The notes beneath the pieces are model-generated. The model worked only from the letters and a program-made list of their open reading frames with translations. It was not told the origin of the DNA and made no database searches. The position numbers and the translations under genes are program-made. Shown here piece after piece: positions 8,173-15,462 of a stretch of DNA of 18,601 bases. Every line of letters begins with the position of its first letter. The stretch's first letter is position 1. This DNA is from Clostridiales bacterium. GTDB lineage: Bacteria; Bacillota; Clostridia; Christensenellales; Pumilibacteraceae. The stretch covers positions 1-18,601 of the forward strand of contig DQGD01000012.1 in NCBI GenBank assembly GCA_003533505.1, read 5' to 3'.

Positions 8173-8217
8173 GAGGAAAACGGGTGATCTGAAATATATT
8201 TTCGGCTAATAAAAGAG

Positions 8218-8247
8218 AAGAGTCCGATGATAATTTCGGACTCTTTT
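8218..8247. terminator. Intrinsic terminator, probably bidirectional
   Basis: AAGAGTCCGA (8218-8227) pairs perfectly with TCGGACTCTT (8236-8245) around an eight-base loop. On the plus strand TTTT ends the stem; on the minus strand the stem is followed by CTCTTTTATT. No gene ends next to it, so it probably insulates the defence operon from transcription coming from either side. Confidence 0.75.
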
Positions 8248-8420
8248 ACGAACTCGCTATTTGCACATATTGAATTTAATACTTCTTCTAAATTCCCCAC
8301 GAATATTTAACTAAGGGCGGAGGCGTTTATATTTTCCCGAAACGGAAAAACGCGGTCGTCATTTTCTGCGTTTATTTTTCGCGGAAAATTTTTGAAAAAG
8401 TATTACGAGTAAATGCAATA

Positions 8421-8455
8421 TTGACAATACGCTGTCACGTTATTTTCGCTATATT
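8421..8455 (+). promoter_or_regulatory. Promoter-like element upstream of the phage regulator
   Basis: A perfect -35 hexamer TTGACA (8421-8426) is followed by TATATT (8450-8455), but the spacing is 23 bases, well above the normal 16-18. Either the -10 belongs to another arrangement or a transcription activator is needed. Listed because it is the only promoter-like sequence in front of the gene at 8516. Confidence 0.3.
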
Positions 8456-8473
8456 ATGGGTGAAATTGAAAAC

Positions 8474-8502
8474 GCGCCGCGGAAATGCCCCTTCGGCGGC
8501 GC
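8474..8502 (+). promoter_or_regulatory. GC-rich hairpin abutting the Shine-Dalgarno of the gene at 8516
   Basis: GCGCCGC (8474-8480) pairs with GCGGCGC (8496-8502); after one mismatch GAA/TTC adds three pairs around a seven-base loop. The AAAGGAGG ribosome binding site begins at the next base (8503). The hairpin could affect translation of the regulator or act as a 5' stabiliser. The structure is seen; the function is inferred. Confidence 0.5.
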
Positions 8503-8515
8503 AAAGGAGGAATAA

Positions 8516-9010
8516 GTGAAAACATACGTTCTGGCAATTTTCAGGCTGAGCGACCGATTGGAGAAGAGCATCGACGCGATGGACAAAAAAATCGAAAAAA
8601 TCGCTTACAATCCCTTCGGCGACACGATTAAACAATACGATAAAATACTCGAAATAACCGACAAGCGAATGCGGCTTATCAATCTCAGGGTGATGTACGA
8701 GCTGATGCTTCGCAAGCTCGACGGCGAGGAAACGATGCTGATTGCGCGCCATGCGCTGGGGCTTTCCGCAGGTGAAATCGCCGAGAGCATGAACATGAAC
8801 GGTAGTACCGTTTACAAGAGGCTGTCGCGCGCTCTCGTAAGAGCCGAAAAGATTTTGAAAGAAGCCGGTTTCGACGAGCGACGAATGGAGCGCGACTATG
8901 CGGACGTGGCGCAGCTTGCCGCCGCAAAAAGGCTGTTTGAGAGGCGAAGCGCGGCTTGCGGAAAGCGACGGCGCGCCGAAAACAGGGCGGAGCAAAAGCC
9001 CGTGGCGTAG
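8516..9010 (+). CDS. Sigma-region-4-like phage transcriptional regulator
   Basis: A protein of 164 residues starting at GTG, six bases after a strong AAAGGAGG. The N-terminal half is a charged helical region (about 10-65). Residues about 72-112 carry a sigma-70 region 4/LuxR-like helix-turn-helix: ARHALGLSAGEIAESMNMNGSTVYKRLSRALVRAEKIL. The tail (125-164) is rich in Arg and Ala and probably disordered. Proteins of this design (ArpU- or DUF1492-like) lie just upstream of packaging genes in phages of Gram-positive bacteria and control late transcription. A small-terminase role is a second possibility because of the position before terL, though no other small terminase is visible. The gene is convergent with the SH3 gene, with three bases between the stops. 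Confidence 0.72.
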   Translation: MKTYVLAIFRLSDRLEKSIDAMDKKIEKIAYNPFGDTIKQYDKILEITDKRMRLINLRVMYELMLRKLDGEETMLIARHALGLSAGEIAESMNMNGSTVYKRLSRALVRAEKILKEAGFDERRMERDYADVAQLAAAKRLFERRSAACGKRRRAENRAEQKPVA

Positions 9011-9013
9011 CGG

Positions 9014-9790
9014 CTATTCACGCTCGTTGCGCTCTTTCCCGGGCTTGCGGAACAGGAGGTAGGTGATGACGATGACGGGCAGGCAAAGCGCGACTATCGT
9101 TATCGCCTCGCCGCCGATTGAAAGCGCGGAGCCGTCGCTAGTTTGCTTTACCGAGTCGTCGTCATTGTTTTCGACGGGCTCGGGCTCAGGGTCTGGTTCG
9201 GGCTCGGGCAGGGCTTCGATGACGTTTTCGGGGATAGGCTCGGCGGCTACGTACAGCGAGTAGACGTAGCCGCGTTTGGTTTCGCCGTCCGCGGCAAAGC
9301 GAACGTAGTACCACTCGTCGCCCACTGCCGCGATTTGCGCAGTGCCCTTGACCGTGCCGTAGTAGAAAAGCGTTTCGCCGTCGGTCAAATCCGCGATGAC
9401 CTCGCCGTTTTCGTGGTCGGGCGCGCTCCTTATCCGCACGTTGTGCCCGTCGTTATTCAGCCGCAGCGAACCCTCGGCGTACTTGTAGCGCGGCTCGTAA
9501 TCGACGAGAGAAAGCTTGCTCTCTTCGATTTTGCCGGCAAGGTCGAGGTAGCTTACGGACACATAGCCGTTTTCGGGCTCGCCCAGCACCGCCGCGAAAT
9601 AGTTTTTTGGCAGCGACGTGAGGGCGGTCTTGCCCTCGTCCGCATAGAGCACGGCGCCCTCGCCGATGAGCGCGTAAGGCAGCGCGGAAGCTCGGGCGCG
9701 GCGGCAGGCGGAGCGGTCGCAAAGCGTCGACATCAGCGCGATAAAGACAATAAGGAACGCGAATATCCGTATTTTCAGACTAAGCTTCAT
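9014..9790 (-). CDS. Secreted, membrane-anchored SH3-domain protein
   Basis: A protein of 258 residues from the ATG at 9790, chosen because the protein then begins MKLSLKIR followed by a hydrophobic stretch (about 9-23); an ATG at 9808 would add six residues. Residues 37-98 look like a degenerate first SH3-type unit (GEGAVLYADEGKTALTSLP). Residues about 108-183 form a clearer bacterial SH3b domain (NVRIRSAPDHENGEVIADL, EWYYVRF, GYVYSLYVA). A spacer of repeated Pro-Glu/Pro-Asp pairs (195-206) and an acidic stretch lead to a C-terminal membrane segment (229-247) with a basic tail. The predicted form is an envelope-anchored protein with SH3 domains facing outward, perhaps binding cell-wall peptides. 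It is the only gene on this strand in the phage block, which suggests acquired cargo. No clear Shine-Dalgarno is visible. Confidence 0.82.
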   Translation of the reverse strand: MKLSLKIRIFAFLIVFIALMSTLCDRSACRRARASALPYALIGEGAVLYADEGKTALTSLPKNYFAAVLGEPENGYVSVSYLDLAGKIEESKLSLVDYEPRYKYAEGSLRLNNDGHNVRIRSAPDHENGEVIADLTDGETLFYYGTVKGTAQIAAVGDEWYYVRFAADGETKRGYVYSLYVAAEPIPENVIEALPEPEPDPEPEPVENNDDDSVKQTSDGSALSIGGEAITIVALCLPVIVITYLLFRKPGKERNERE

Positions 9791-9815
9791 AGGGCGATTG
9801 TAACGCATCGGGCGC

Positions 9816-9845
9816 GTCGAAAAATCGGAGATTCGGTCGAAAAAT
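9816..9845. repeat. Two GTCGAAAAAT direct repeats spaced 20 bp
   Basis: The ten-base sequence GTCGAAAAAT occurs at 9816-9825 and 9836-9845, start to start exactly 20 bases, about two helical turns. Both lie in the 75-bp gap between the leftward SH3 gene and the rightward terL, where a control region is expected. No good sigma-70 promoter is seen there, so an activator-binding site is a reasonable guess. Confidence 0.5.
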
Positions 9846-9865
9846 TACTTGTTTGGGAGAAAAAA

Positions 9866-11302
9866 GTGAACGAGAGGGAGATTATCGAGAAAATCAGGCG
9901 GCTGGAGCGGCGCGAAAAGCAGCTCTACCGCAACAATCGGATTTTCCGCTACAACACCGGCGAGAAAGTGCACTTAAAGCAGCTCGAGTTTCACAAGTGC
10001 CAAAAGCGCAACCGCTGGGTGTTCGGCGGCAACCGCTCGGGCAAGACCGAGTGCGGCGCGGTGGAAACGGTGTGGCGAGCGCGCGGCATTCACCCGTACC
10101 GCGAAAACCGCGCGGACGTCAGCGGCTGGGTGGTGTCGCCAACGCGCGAGGTTCAGCGCGAGGTCGCTCAGCGCAAGGTGCTGTACTACCTTAACCCCGA
10201 GTGGATAGCGGACGTGGTGATGGTGTCGGGCAAGAGCGGCAACCCAGACGGCGGAATAATCGACTACATAGCGGTGAGAAACGTGTTCGGCGGCATAAGC
10301 AGAATCGGCTTTAAGAGCGCGGAAATGGGCAGGGAGAAGTTTCAGGGCGCGAGTCTCGACTTCGTGTGGTTCGACGAGGAGCCGCCCGAGGACGTGTACG
10401 AGGAGTGCAGAATGCGCGTCGTCGACCGCAAGGGCGATATTTACGGGACCATGACGCCGCTCAAGGGCATAACGTTCGTGTACGACCGCATCTACCTCAA
10501 CGACCGCGGCGACGACAACGTGTGGCATATCTTTATGGAATGGGCGGACAATCCCTACCTCGACCCCGAGGAAATCAAGTCGGTTTCGGCGGCAATGACG
10601 CGCGAGGAGCTTGACAGCCGCCGCTACGGCAGGTTCGTTTCGGCAAAAGGGCAGGTGTATCCGGAGTTTCAGGAAGCCGTGCACGTCATCGAGCCGTTTG
10701 ACGTTCCGCGCGAGTGGTACGACAACATTTCGATAGACCCCGGGCTTCACAATCCGCTGTCCTGTCACTTTTACGCCACCGACGGCGACGGCACGGTGTA
10801 CGTCATCGCCGAGCACTACGAGGCAGGGCAGTCGGTCGCCTGCCACGCGCGGAAAATCAAGGAAATCGCGGCGCGGCTCGGCTGGCACTCGGACGGGCAC
10901 GGCAGAATAAGCGCGCTCATCGACAGCGCGGCTTCGCAGCGCACGCTGGCGGCTTCAAAGTCGGTTGCGGAGCTGTTTTACGACGAGGGCATAGCCGTCA
11001 ACACGCACGTCAACAAGGAGCTTTTCAGCGGAATAAACCGCGTAAAGGAGTATCTTTCGCCCGTCGGCAGCCCCGACAAGCCTCGGCTTTACATCTTTTC
11101 GAGCTGCGTAAACCTTATACGCGAAATCAAGGGTTATCGGTGGGGCGACGGCGACGCGCCGGTAAAGCGTGACGACCACGCGCTGGACGAGCTGCGCTAC
11201 TTCATAATGTCGCGCCCCGAGCCCTACAAGCCGAAAATCGAAAAGACGGTAATCGAGCTCGACAAGGACAGGCTGATAAGGCGGTTGGGGCGACGGCGAT
11301 AG
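9866..11302 (+). CDS. terL: Phage terminase large subunit
   Basis: The ATPase/nuclease that packages DNA into the capsid; 478 residues, a normal TerL length. The GTG at 9866 is chosen because GGGAG lies just before it and because everything further upstream in frame is antisense to the SH3 gene. The ATPase domain has Walker A GGNRSGKT (54-61), Walker B LDFVWFDEE (164-172) and a coupling motif GTMTPLKG (194-201). The RNase H-like nuclease domain has candidate acidic residues D291 (SIDPGLHNP), D353 (ALIDSAAS) and D437/D441 (RDDHALDELRY). It is the first gene of the rightward head-assembly operon. No intact small terminase is recognised beside it; the regulator at 8516 is the only candidate. Confidence 0.95.
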   Translation: MNEREIIEKIRRLERREKQLYRNNRIFRYNTGEKVHLKQLEFHKCQKRNRWVFGGNRSGKTECGAVETVWRARGIHPYRENRADVSGWVVSPTREVQREVAQRKVLYYLNPEWIADVVMVSGKSGNPDGGIIDYIAVRNVFGGISRIGFKSAEMGREKFQGASLDFVWFDEEPPEDVYEECRMRVVDRKGDIYGTMTPLKGITFVYDRIYLNDRGDDNVWHIFMEWADNPYLDPEEIKSVSAAMTREELDSRRYGRFVSAKGQVYPEFQEAVHVIEPFDVPREWYDNISIDPGLHNPLSCHFYATDGDGTVYVIAEHYEAGQSVACHARKIKEIAARLGWHSDGHGRISALIDSAASQRTLAASKSVAELFYDEGIAVNTHVNKELFSGINRVKEYLSPVGSPDKPRLYIFSSCVNLIREIKGYRWGDGDAPVKRDDHALDELRYFIMSRPEPYKPKIEKTVIELDKDRLIRRLGRRR

Positions 11303-11319
11303 CGGAAACGGAGGGAGAA

Positions 11320-11706
11320 ATGCGAGAAGAAAATATGGACGCGATAACCGCGGCAATCGGGAAAAAGGCGATAGGCTATGAAACCAACGAAACGGTGGAC
11401 GAGTACGCGCTTGTGGACGGCGTGCTCACGCTGGTGAAGCGGCGCGTAAGCGTCAAAGAAGTTCCGCCCGACGTCGCGGCGGCGAGGCTGCTGATGGAAA
11501 TGCGCGGCGACGTGACGGCGGAAATGACGGAAACGGAGCTCGCGACGGAGAAATTAAGACTGCTTAAAATGTTAAAGGAGGCGGAAAATGCTGATAACGA
11601 CGCTCAAAAGCGCGTCAAGGTGCATGGCGGGCGGCTGCAAAAACCGCGCGTCGATAGAAATCGCGACGGGCAAAACGGGGATAAGGTCGCGGCTGAGGCT
11701 GTGTGA
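11320..11706 (+). CDS. Small phage protein of unknown function between terL and portal
   Basis: A protein of 128 residues starting at ATG 11320 with GGAGG five bases upstream, 17 bases after terL. The N-terminal part (about 15-45) looks like a small beta-rich unit (YETNETVDEYALVDGVLTLVKRRV), followed by a helical, charged stretch (50-92). The last 40 residues are low-complexity and basic, and are read through the start of the next gene in another frame, so the true protein may be shorter or its original stop may have been lost. Not recognised; a small phage accessory protein is likely from position. Confidence 0.65.
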   Translation: MREENMDAITAAIGKKAIGYETNETVDEYALVDGVLTLVKRRVSVKEVPPDVAAARLLMEMRGDVTAEMTETELATEKLRLLKMLKEAENADNDAQKRVKVHGGRLQKPRVDRNRDGQNGDKVAAEAV

Positions 11707-11815
11707 CGAGTGCGCGGCGAGGCTGTATTCGTCGCTGGGCGCGCGCTTTGTGCCCAAAAGCTATGAAACGGTGGGGAGAAAGCGCGGCGACGACGGCGCG
11801 GTCAAGGGCGCGTGA
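11588..11815 (+). CDS. Small zinc-ribbon-like phage protein
   Basis: A protein of 75 residues with a strong AAAGGAGG seven bases before its ATG. Four cysteines are arranged as C12-x4-C17 and C39-x2-C42 (RLCDEC), a pattern suited to binding one zinc ion. It overlaps the previous gene by 119 bases in the +1 frame, which is unusual; the ribosome binding site and cysteine spacing argue that this frame is genuinely used. It ends 36 bases before the portal gene. The function is unknown. Confidence 0.65.
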   Translation: MLITTLKSASRCMAGGCKNRASIEIATGKTGIRSRLRLCDECAARLYSSLGARFVPKSYETVGRKRGDDGAVKGA

Positions 11816-11851
11816 CGACCCACGGGAAACCGACAAAAAACGGAGGAGTAA

Positions 11852-13729
11852 ATGGACAAAAAATTTATCGAGGACTTGGTTGCGGAGGTTCGCGACGACT
11901 ACGAACGGCGACAAGCCGAGCGCAGGCAGTTTGAAGCGCAGTGGCAACTGAACGCCAATTTCGTCGCCGGCAATCAGTATTGCAGGGTAGGCGTGAAAGG
12001 CGAAGTCGAAGACTGCGAAAAGGACTACTATTGGCAGGAGCGCGAGGTGTACAACCACATCGCGACGATTTACGAAACGAGGCTGGCAAAGCTGATGCGC
12101 GTTCGCCCGAAAATGAGCGTGCTGCCGGCGTCCAACGACGACGGCGACGTCAAGACGGCAAAGGCTTCGGGCAAGATTCTGTCGGCGGTCTGCGAAAGCC
12201 TTAAGATGAACGAGCTTATCGGCGAGGCTACGCTGTGGTCGGAGCTGACGGGCTCGGCGTTTTACAAGATTTCGTGGGACTATAAGGGCGGCAAGGAAGT
12301 GGGGCGCGACGAGAAGGGCAAGCCCGTCTACGAGGGCGACGTGCGCGTGGACGTGTGTCCGCCCTACGAAATACTGCCGGACAGTCTCGCGGCGCGCGGC
12401 ATAGAGGACTGCACGAGCATTATTCACGCAAAGGTACTGACCACCGACGAAGTGAAGAGGGTATGGGGTAAGACGGTAGAGCCCGAGGAAACGGACGTCA
12501 TGTCGTTTTCGGGAATCAGCATGCTGGGCGGCATGGGGCTTACGGGCGCCGTGGGCAAAATCGGCAGGGACAAAACCCGCGACCGGGTAACGGTCATAGA
12601 AAGATATTCGCGTCCCACTGCCGACAAGCCCCATGGCGAGCTCGTGATTGTCGCCGGCAAAACGCTGCTTTACTACGGCGAGCTGCCGTTTATAAACGGC
12701 GCGGACGGAAAGCGCGAGTTGCCGTTCGTTCGCCAGAATTCCATAAACCGCGCCGGCTGTTTTTACGGCACGGACATGGTGGAGCGCACGATACCCATTC
12801 AGCGCGCTTATAACGCCGTCAAGAACCGCAAGCACGAGTTTCTCAATCGTATCGCGGTGGGCGTGCTGGCGGTGGAGGACGGCTCGGTGGACGTCGATAA
12901 CCTCGAAACCGAGGGGTTGAGCCCCGGCAAAATCCTCGTCTACCGTCAGGGCAGTAATCCCCCGAGGCTGATGAGCCCGGGTTCGGTGCCGGCGGACTTC
13001 ACGGTAGAGGAACAGCGGCTTTTGTCCGAGTTCGTGGACGTCAGCGGCATAAGCGAAATCATGCGTTCGTCGTCGGTGCCGAGCTCGGTGACGAGCGGCG
13101 TGGCAATTCAGATGCTCGTCGAGCAGGACGACACGCGTATTTCCGTGACCGCCGAGAACATTCGTAAAGCCGTCAAGGCGGCGGCGCGGCAGATTCTCAG
13201 GCTGTACCGAAGCTACGCGACGCAACCGAGGCTTACTCGCTATGTGGGCGACGAGGGCGAAACCGAGCTTATCTGCTGGTCGAAGAGCGACATCGGCAGC
13301 GACGACATCGTGTTCGACACGGAGAACGAAATCAACTCCACGACGGCTACCCGTCAGAGCATGATGTTCGACCTTCTCAAAGCCGGGCTTCTGTACGACG
13401 AGAACGGCAAGCTCAGCGAATCCACGCGCTATAAGATTCTGGAAGCGTTCGGCTACGGCGGCTGGGAGCGTTCGCAGAACGTGCGCTCGCTGCATGTGGC
13501 GAAAGCCGACAAGGAGAACGAGCAAATCGCCGCAACCAAGCCCGAGGTCAGCGAAGTGGACGACCACGACCTGCACGTCGCCGAGCATATCCGCTGCTTC
13601 CTCGGACGCGAGTTCGGCGAGGCGGCAAAGCGCAAGCCCGAGCTTAAACAGCGCATGCTCGAGCACATTCGCGAGCACAGGGCGCAAGCCGCCGCCGAAA
13701 AGAAAATCGAAGGAGGAGAAAACTTATGA
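11852..13729 (+). CDS. Phage portal protein (P22-like)
   Basis: A protein of 625 residues with a GGAGGAG site. It has the features of long podovirus-type portals: an N-terminal charged helix with WQLNANFVAGNQY (31-43), a YNHIATIYETRLAKLMRVRPKM segment (about 67-88), SELTGSAFYKISWD, an internal IERYSRP strand region, GTDMVERTIPIQRAYNAVKNRKHEF (about 310-334), VSGISEIMR and SGVAIQMLVEQDDTRI, and a helical C-terminal tail. Twelve copies form the ring through which the terminase pumps DNA and to which the neck proteins attach. Its position between terL and the scaffold/capsid genes is canonical. It overlaps the next gene by four bases (ATGA). Confidence 0.9.
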   Translation: MDKKFIEDLVAEVRDDYERRQAERRQFEAQWQLNANFVAGNQYCRVGVKGEVEDCEKDYYWQEREVYNHIATIYETRLAKLMRVRPKMSVLPASNDDGDVKTAKASGKILSAVCESLKMNELIGEATLWSELTGSAFYKISWDYKGGKEVGRDEKGKPVYEGDVRVDVCPPYEILPDSLAARGIEDCTSIIHAKVLTTDEVKRVWGKTVEPEETDVMSFSGISMLGGMGLTGAVGKIGRDKTRDRVTVIERYSRPTADKPHGELVIVAGKTLLYYGELPFINGADGKRELPFVRQNSINRAGCFYGTDMVERTIPIQRAYNAVKNRKHEFLNRIAVGVLAVEDGSVDVDNLETEGLSPGKILVYRQGSNPPRLMSPGSVPADFTVEEQRLLSEFVDVSGISEIMRSSSVPSSVTSGVAIQMLVEQDDTRISVTAENIRKAVKAAARQILRLYRSYATQPRLTRYVGDEGETELICWSKSDIGSDDIVFDTENEINSTTATRQSMMFDLLKAGLLYDENGKLSESTRYKILEAFGYGGWERSQNVRSLHVAKADKENEQIAATKPEVSEVDDHDLHVAEHIRCFLGREFGEAAKRKPELKQRMLEHIREHRAQAAAEKKIEGGENL

Positions 13730-14268
13730 CGGACAAAAAGCGAATAGACGAAGCCGTCAAAAAGGAAATCGCGGCTGCCGAGGCGCAGCCCGAGACGAAG
13801 GACGTCGCCGCGCCGCAGTCGGGGAACGCGGTTCCGCCCGTGACGGCAGAGCCGCCTCAGCCGCCGTCGCCGCCCGAAAAGCCGTGCGATGACACGTCGA
13901 GGCTGGTGGACGCGATACTCGGGCTGAACGCGAAAATCGACGCTTTGGAGGACGGCATAGCCGCGCTGAAATCCGAAAATGCCGCGCTGAAATCCGAGAA
14001 CGCACGGCTTAGCGCGGAAAACGCGCGGCTCGGCGCGCCCGTGGACTACGCGGCGGCGATTGAGAACGACGAGCGCGCGGAAGCGGCTGCAATCGCTTCC
14101 GAGAGAGTGAGAAACGCCGTGGTTGCGGCGTACCTGAAAAACTTGGGCAGCGCGGAGAGAATAAGCGTGCTGACGGGGAGCAACGGCGCGATACCGCTCG
14201 CGCCGCCGGCAAAGCCGAAGAGCCTTGCCGAGGCAAAAAAACTTGCGGAAATCTTAATTAAAGGATAA
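13726..14268 (+). CDS. Probable phage scaffolding protein
   Basis: A protein of 180 residues with a GGAGGAG site inside the portal end. The first 55 residues are charged and then Pro-rich, probably disordered. Residues about 57-103 form a coiled coil built from repeated seven-residue units (AALKSEN twice, ARLSAEN, ARLGAPV). A second helical region (108-140) and a short basic C-terminal helix follow. A disordered N-terminus, central coiled coil and basic C-terminus directly before the major capsid gene are typical of scaffolds that guide head assembly and are then removed. There is no protease gene nearby, so it may leave intact. The role is inferred from position and architecture, not from a sequence match. 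Confidence 0.7.
   Translation: MTDKKRIDEAVKKEIAAAEAQPETKDVAAPQSGNAVPPVTAEPPQPPSPPEKPCDDTSRLVDAILGLNAKIDALEDGIAALKSENAALKSENARLSAENARLGAPVDYAAAIENDERAEAAAIASERVRNAVVAAYLKNLGSAERISVLTGSNGAIPLAPPAKPKSLAEAKKLAEILIKG
13960..14001 (+). repeat. 21-bp tandem repeat encoding coiled-coil heptads
   Basis: Two adjacent 21-base units (13960-13980 and 13981-14001) differ at two positions and encode AALKSEN twice. Two more diverged units follow (ARLSAEN, then ARLGAPV). The repeat keeps frame and adds exactly one heptad per unit, so copy-number change would lengthen or shorten the coiled coil of the scaffold. Confidence 0.8.
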
Positions 14269-14283
14269 CGGAGGAAATTATCT

Positions 14284-15459
14284 ATGGTAACTTTGACTAA
14301 CGCGGAAAACGCATTGAAAACCGTATACTTAGGCGCGGTGACCGAGCTTCTGAATACCAAAGCCAATCCTCTGCTCGGCAAAATCGAGCAGACGAGCGTG
14401 GACGTGTGGGGTAAGGAAGTGCGCACCGCCGCGCGCGTGGGCATCAATGGCGGTATCGGAGCCGGCGACGAGGCGGGCGCGCTCCCGGGAGCTTACGGCA
14501 GTAACTACATTCAGTTTACTTCCACACTCAAAAACCTCTACGGACAAATCGAAATCTCGGACAAGGCGATAAGAGCCAGCGCGGACGGCAGGGGCGCGTT
14601 TACGGACCTGCTCAACAGCGAGCTTGAAAGCCTTTTGTCGGCTTCGCGCTTTAACCTCGGGCGTATGCTGTACGGCGACGGCTCGGGCAAGCTCGCCACG
14701 ATAAACGCCGTGACGAGCGGCAAGTACCCCGTGAGCGACACCAGAAACCTTATCGAGGGTATGGTAGTCGACGTGTACGGCTCGGACGGAGCGTTGCTCG
14801 ACAGCGGCTTGCGCATTTCCTACGTCGACCGCGACGCCAAGAAAATCACGTTCGCGACCACGCCGACCACGGCTATCACGGCAAGCAGCTCTATGTACCT
14901 CCAGGGCAGTAAGGACAAGGAAATCACGGGACTCGGCGCAATCTTCGATTCGAGCAAGTCGCTCTACGGACTGTCGAGAACGTCCTATCCGTACCTCGCG
15001 CCGTACACCAAAGCTATCGACGGCGCAATCGACGAGGTGACCATTCAGAAGGCAATCGACCGCCTCGAATACAACGCGAACTCGCAGGTTGACTTCATCG
15101 CCGTCGCCGCCGACGTCAAGTACGCTTATCAGGAGTACATGAAAACGTACAAGCGCAATATCGACATGATGGAGCTTGACGGCGGCTATAAAACGCTGGC
15201 GTACAACGGCATACCGCTCGTGTACGACCGCTTCATCGAGGACGGCACCATGTACCTTCTCGACACCTCGGCGTTCAAACTGCATCAGCTTTGCGACTGG
15301 CGTTACCTCGAAAACGAGAACGGCAAGATTCTGCGCCAGACTCAGGGCAAGCCGACCTACACCGCGACGCTCGTCAAGTACTGTGACCTCATCTGCTCGC
15401 GCCCGAACGGTCAGGCTAAGCTCACCGGTATCGGCAAGACGACCACCACGGGAGCCTAA
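14284..15459 (+). CDS. Phage major capsid protein
   Basis: A protein of 391 residues with GGAGG about nine bases before its ATG. An N-terminal helical region with LLGKIEQTSVDVWGKEVRTAARVG, the stretch FTSTLKNLYGQIEISDKAIRAS, a helix ending LESLLSASRFNLGRMLYGDGSG, and a C-terminal VAADVKYAYQEYM...YNGIPLVYDRFIEDGTMYLLDTS pattern are characteristic of HK97-fold capsid proteins without a long N-terminal prohead domain. This fits a separate upstream scaffold. It should be the most abundant protein of this operon. The fold assignment is by pattern; the position after portal and scaffold supports it strongly. Confidence 0.88.
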   Translation: MVTLTNAENALKTVYLGAVTELLNTKANPLLGKIEQTSVDVWGKEVRTAARVGINGGIGAGDEAGALPGAYGSNYIQFTSTLKNLYGQIEISDKAIRASADGRGAFTDLLNSELESLLSASRFNLGRMLYGDGSGKLATINAVTSGKYPVSDTRNLIEGMVVDVYGSDGALLDSGLRISYVDRDAKKITFATTPTTAITASSSMYLQGSKDKEITGLGAIFDSSKSLYGLSRTSYPYLAPYTKAIDGAIDEVTIQKAIDRLEYNANSQVDFIAVAADVKYAYQEYMKTYKRNIDMMELDGGYKTLAYNGIPLVYDRFIEDGTMYLLDTSAFKLHQLCDWRYLENENGKILRQTQGKPTYTATLVKYCDLICSRPNGQAKLTGIGKTTTTGA

Positions 15460-15462
15460 AAA

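Larger units (their letters stand above)
8156..8515. other. Non-coding junction between defence operon and phage block
   Basis: Three hundred and sixty bases with no supported gene. It holds the -35 part of the leftward promoter, an intrinsic terminator (8218-8247), a TTGACA element with poorly spaced TATATT, and a hairpin touching the ribosome binding site of the gene at 8516. Base composition changes from AT-rich to GC-rich across this stretch, so a recombination junction may lie here. No tRNA or clear attachment-site repeat is seen. Confidence 0.6.

Noticed and set aside
8435..8995. Minus-strand open frame of 186 codons opposite the phage regulator.
   Set aside because: The plus strand has a strong ribosome site and a helix-turn-helix domain; the antisense product shows no domain.
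9143..9865. In-frame upstream extension of the terminase reading frame (to 719 residues).
   Set aside because: This part is antisense to the well-supported SH3 gene, is not terminase-like, and the GTG at 9866 has a proper ribosome binding site.
9974..10900. Minus-strand open frame of 308 codons opposite terL.
   Set aside because: Antisense to conserved ATPase motifs of terL, with no domain of its own.
11615..13687. Long minus-strand open frame of 690 codons opposite the portal gene.
   Set aside because: It is a shadow of the GC-rich portal frame: composition is odd (rich in His, Arg, Val, Ala), it has no recognisable domain, and the plus strand encodes a clear portal.
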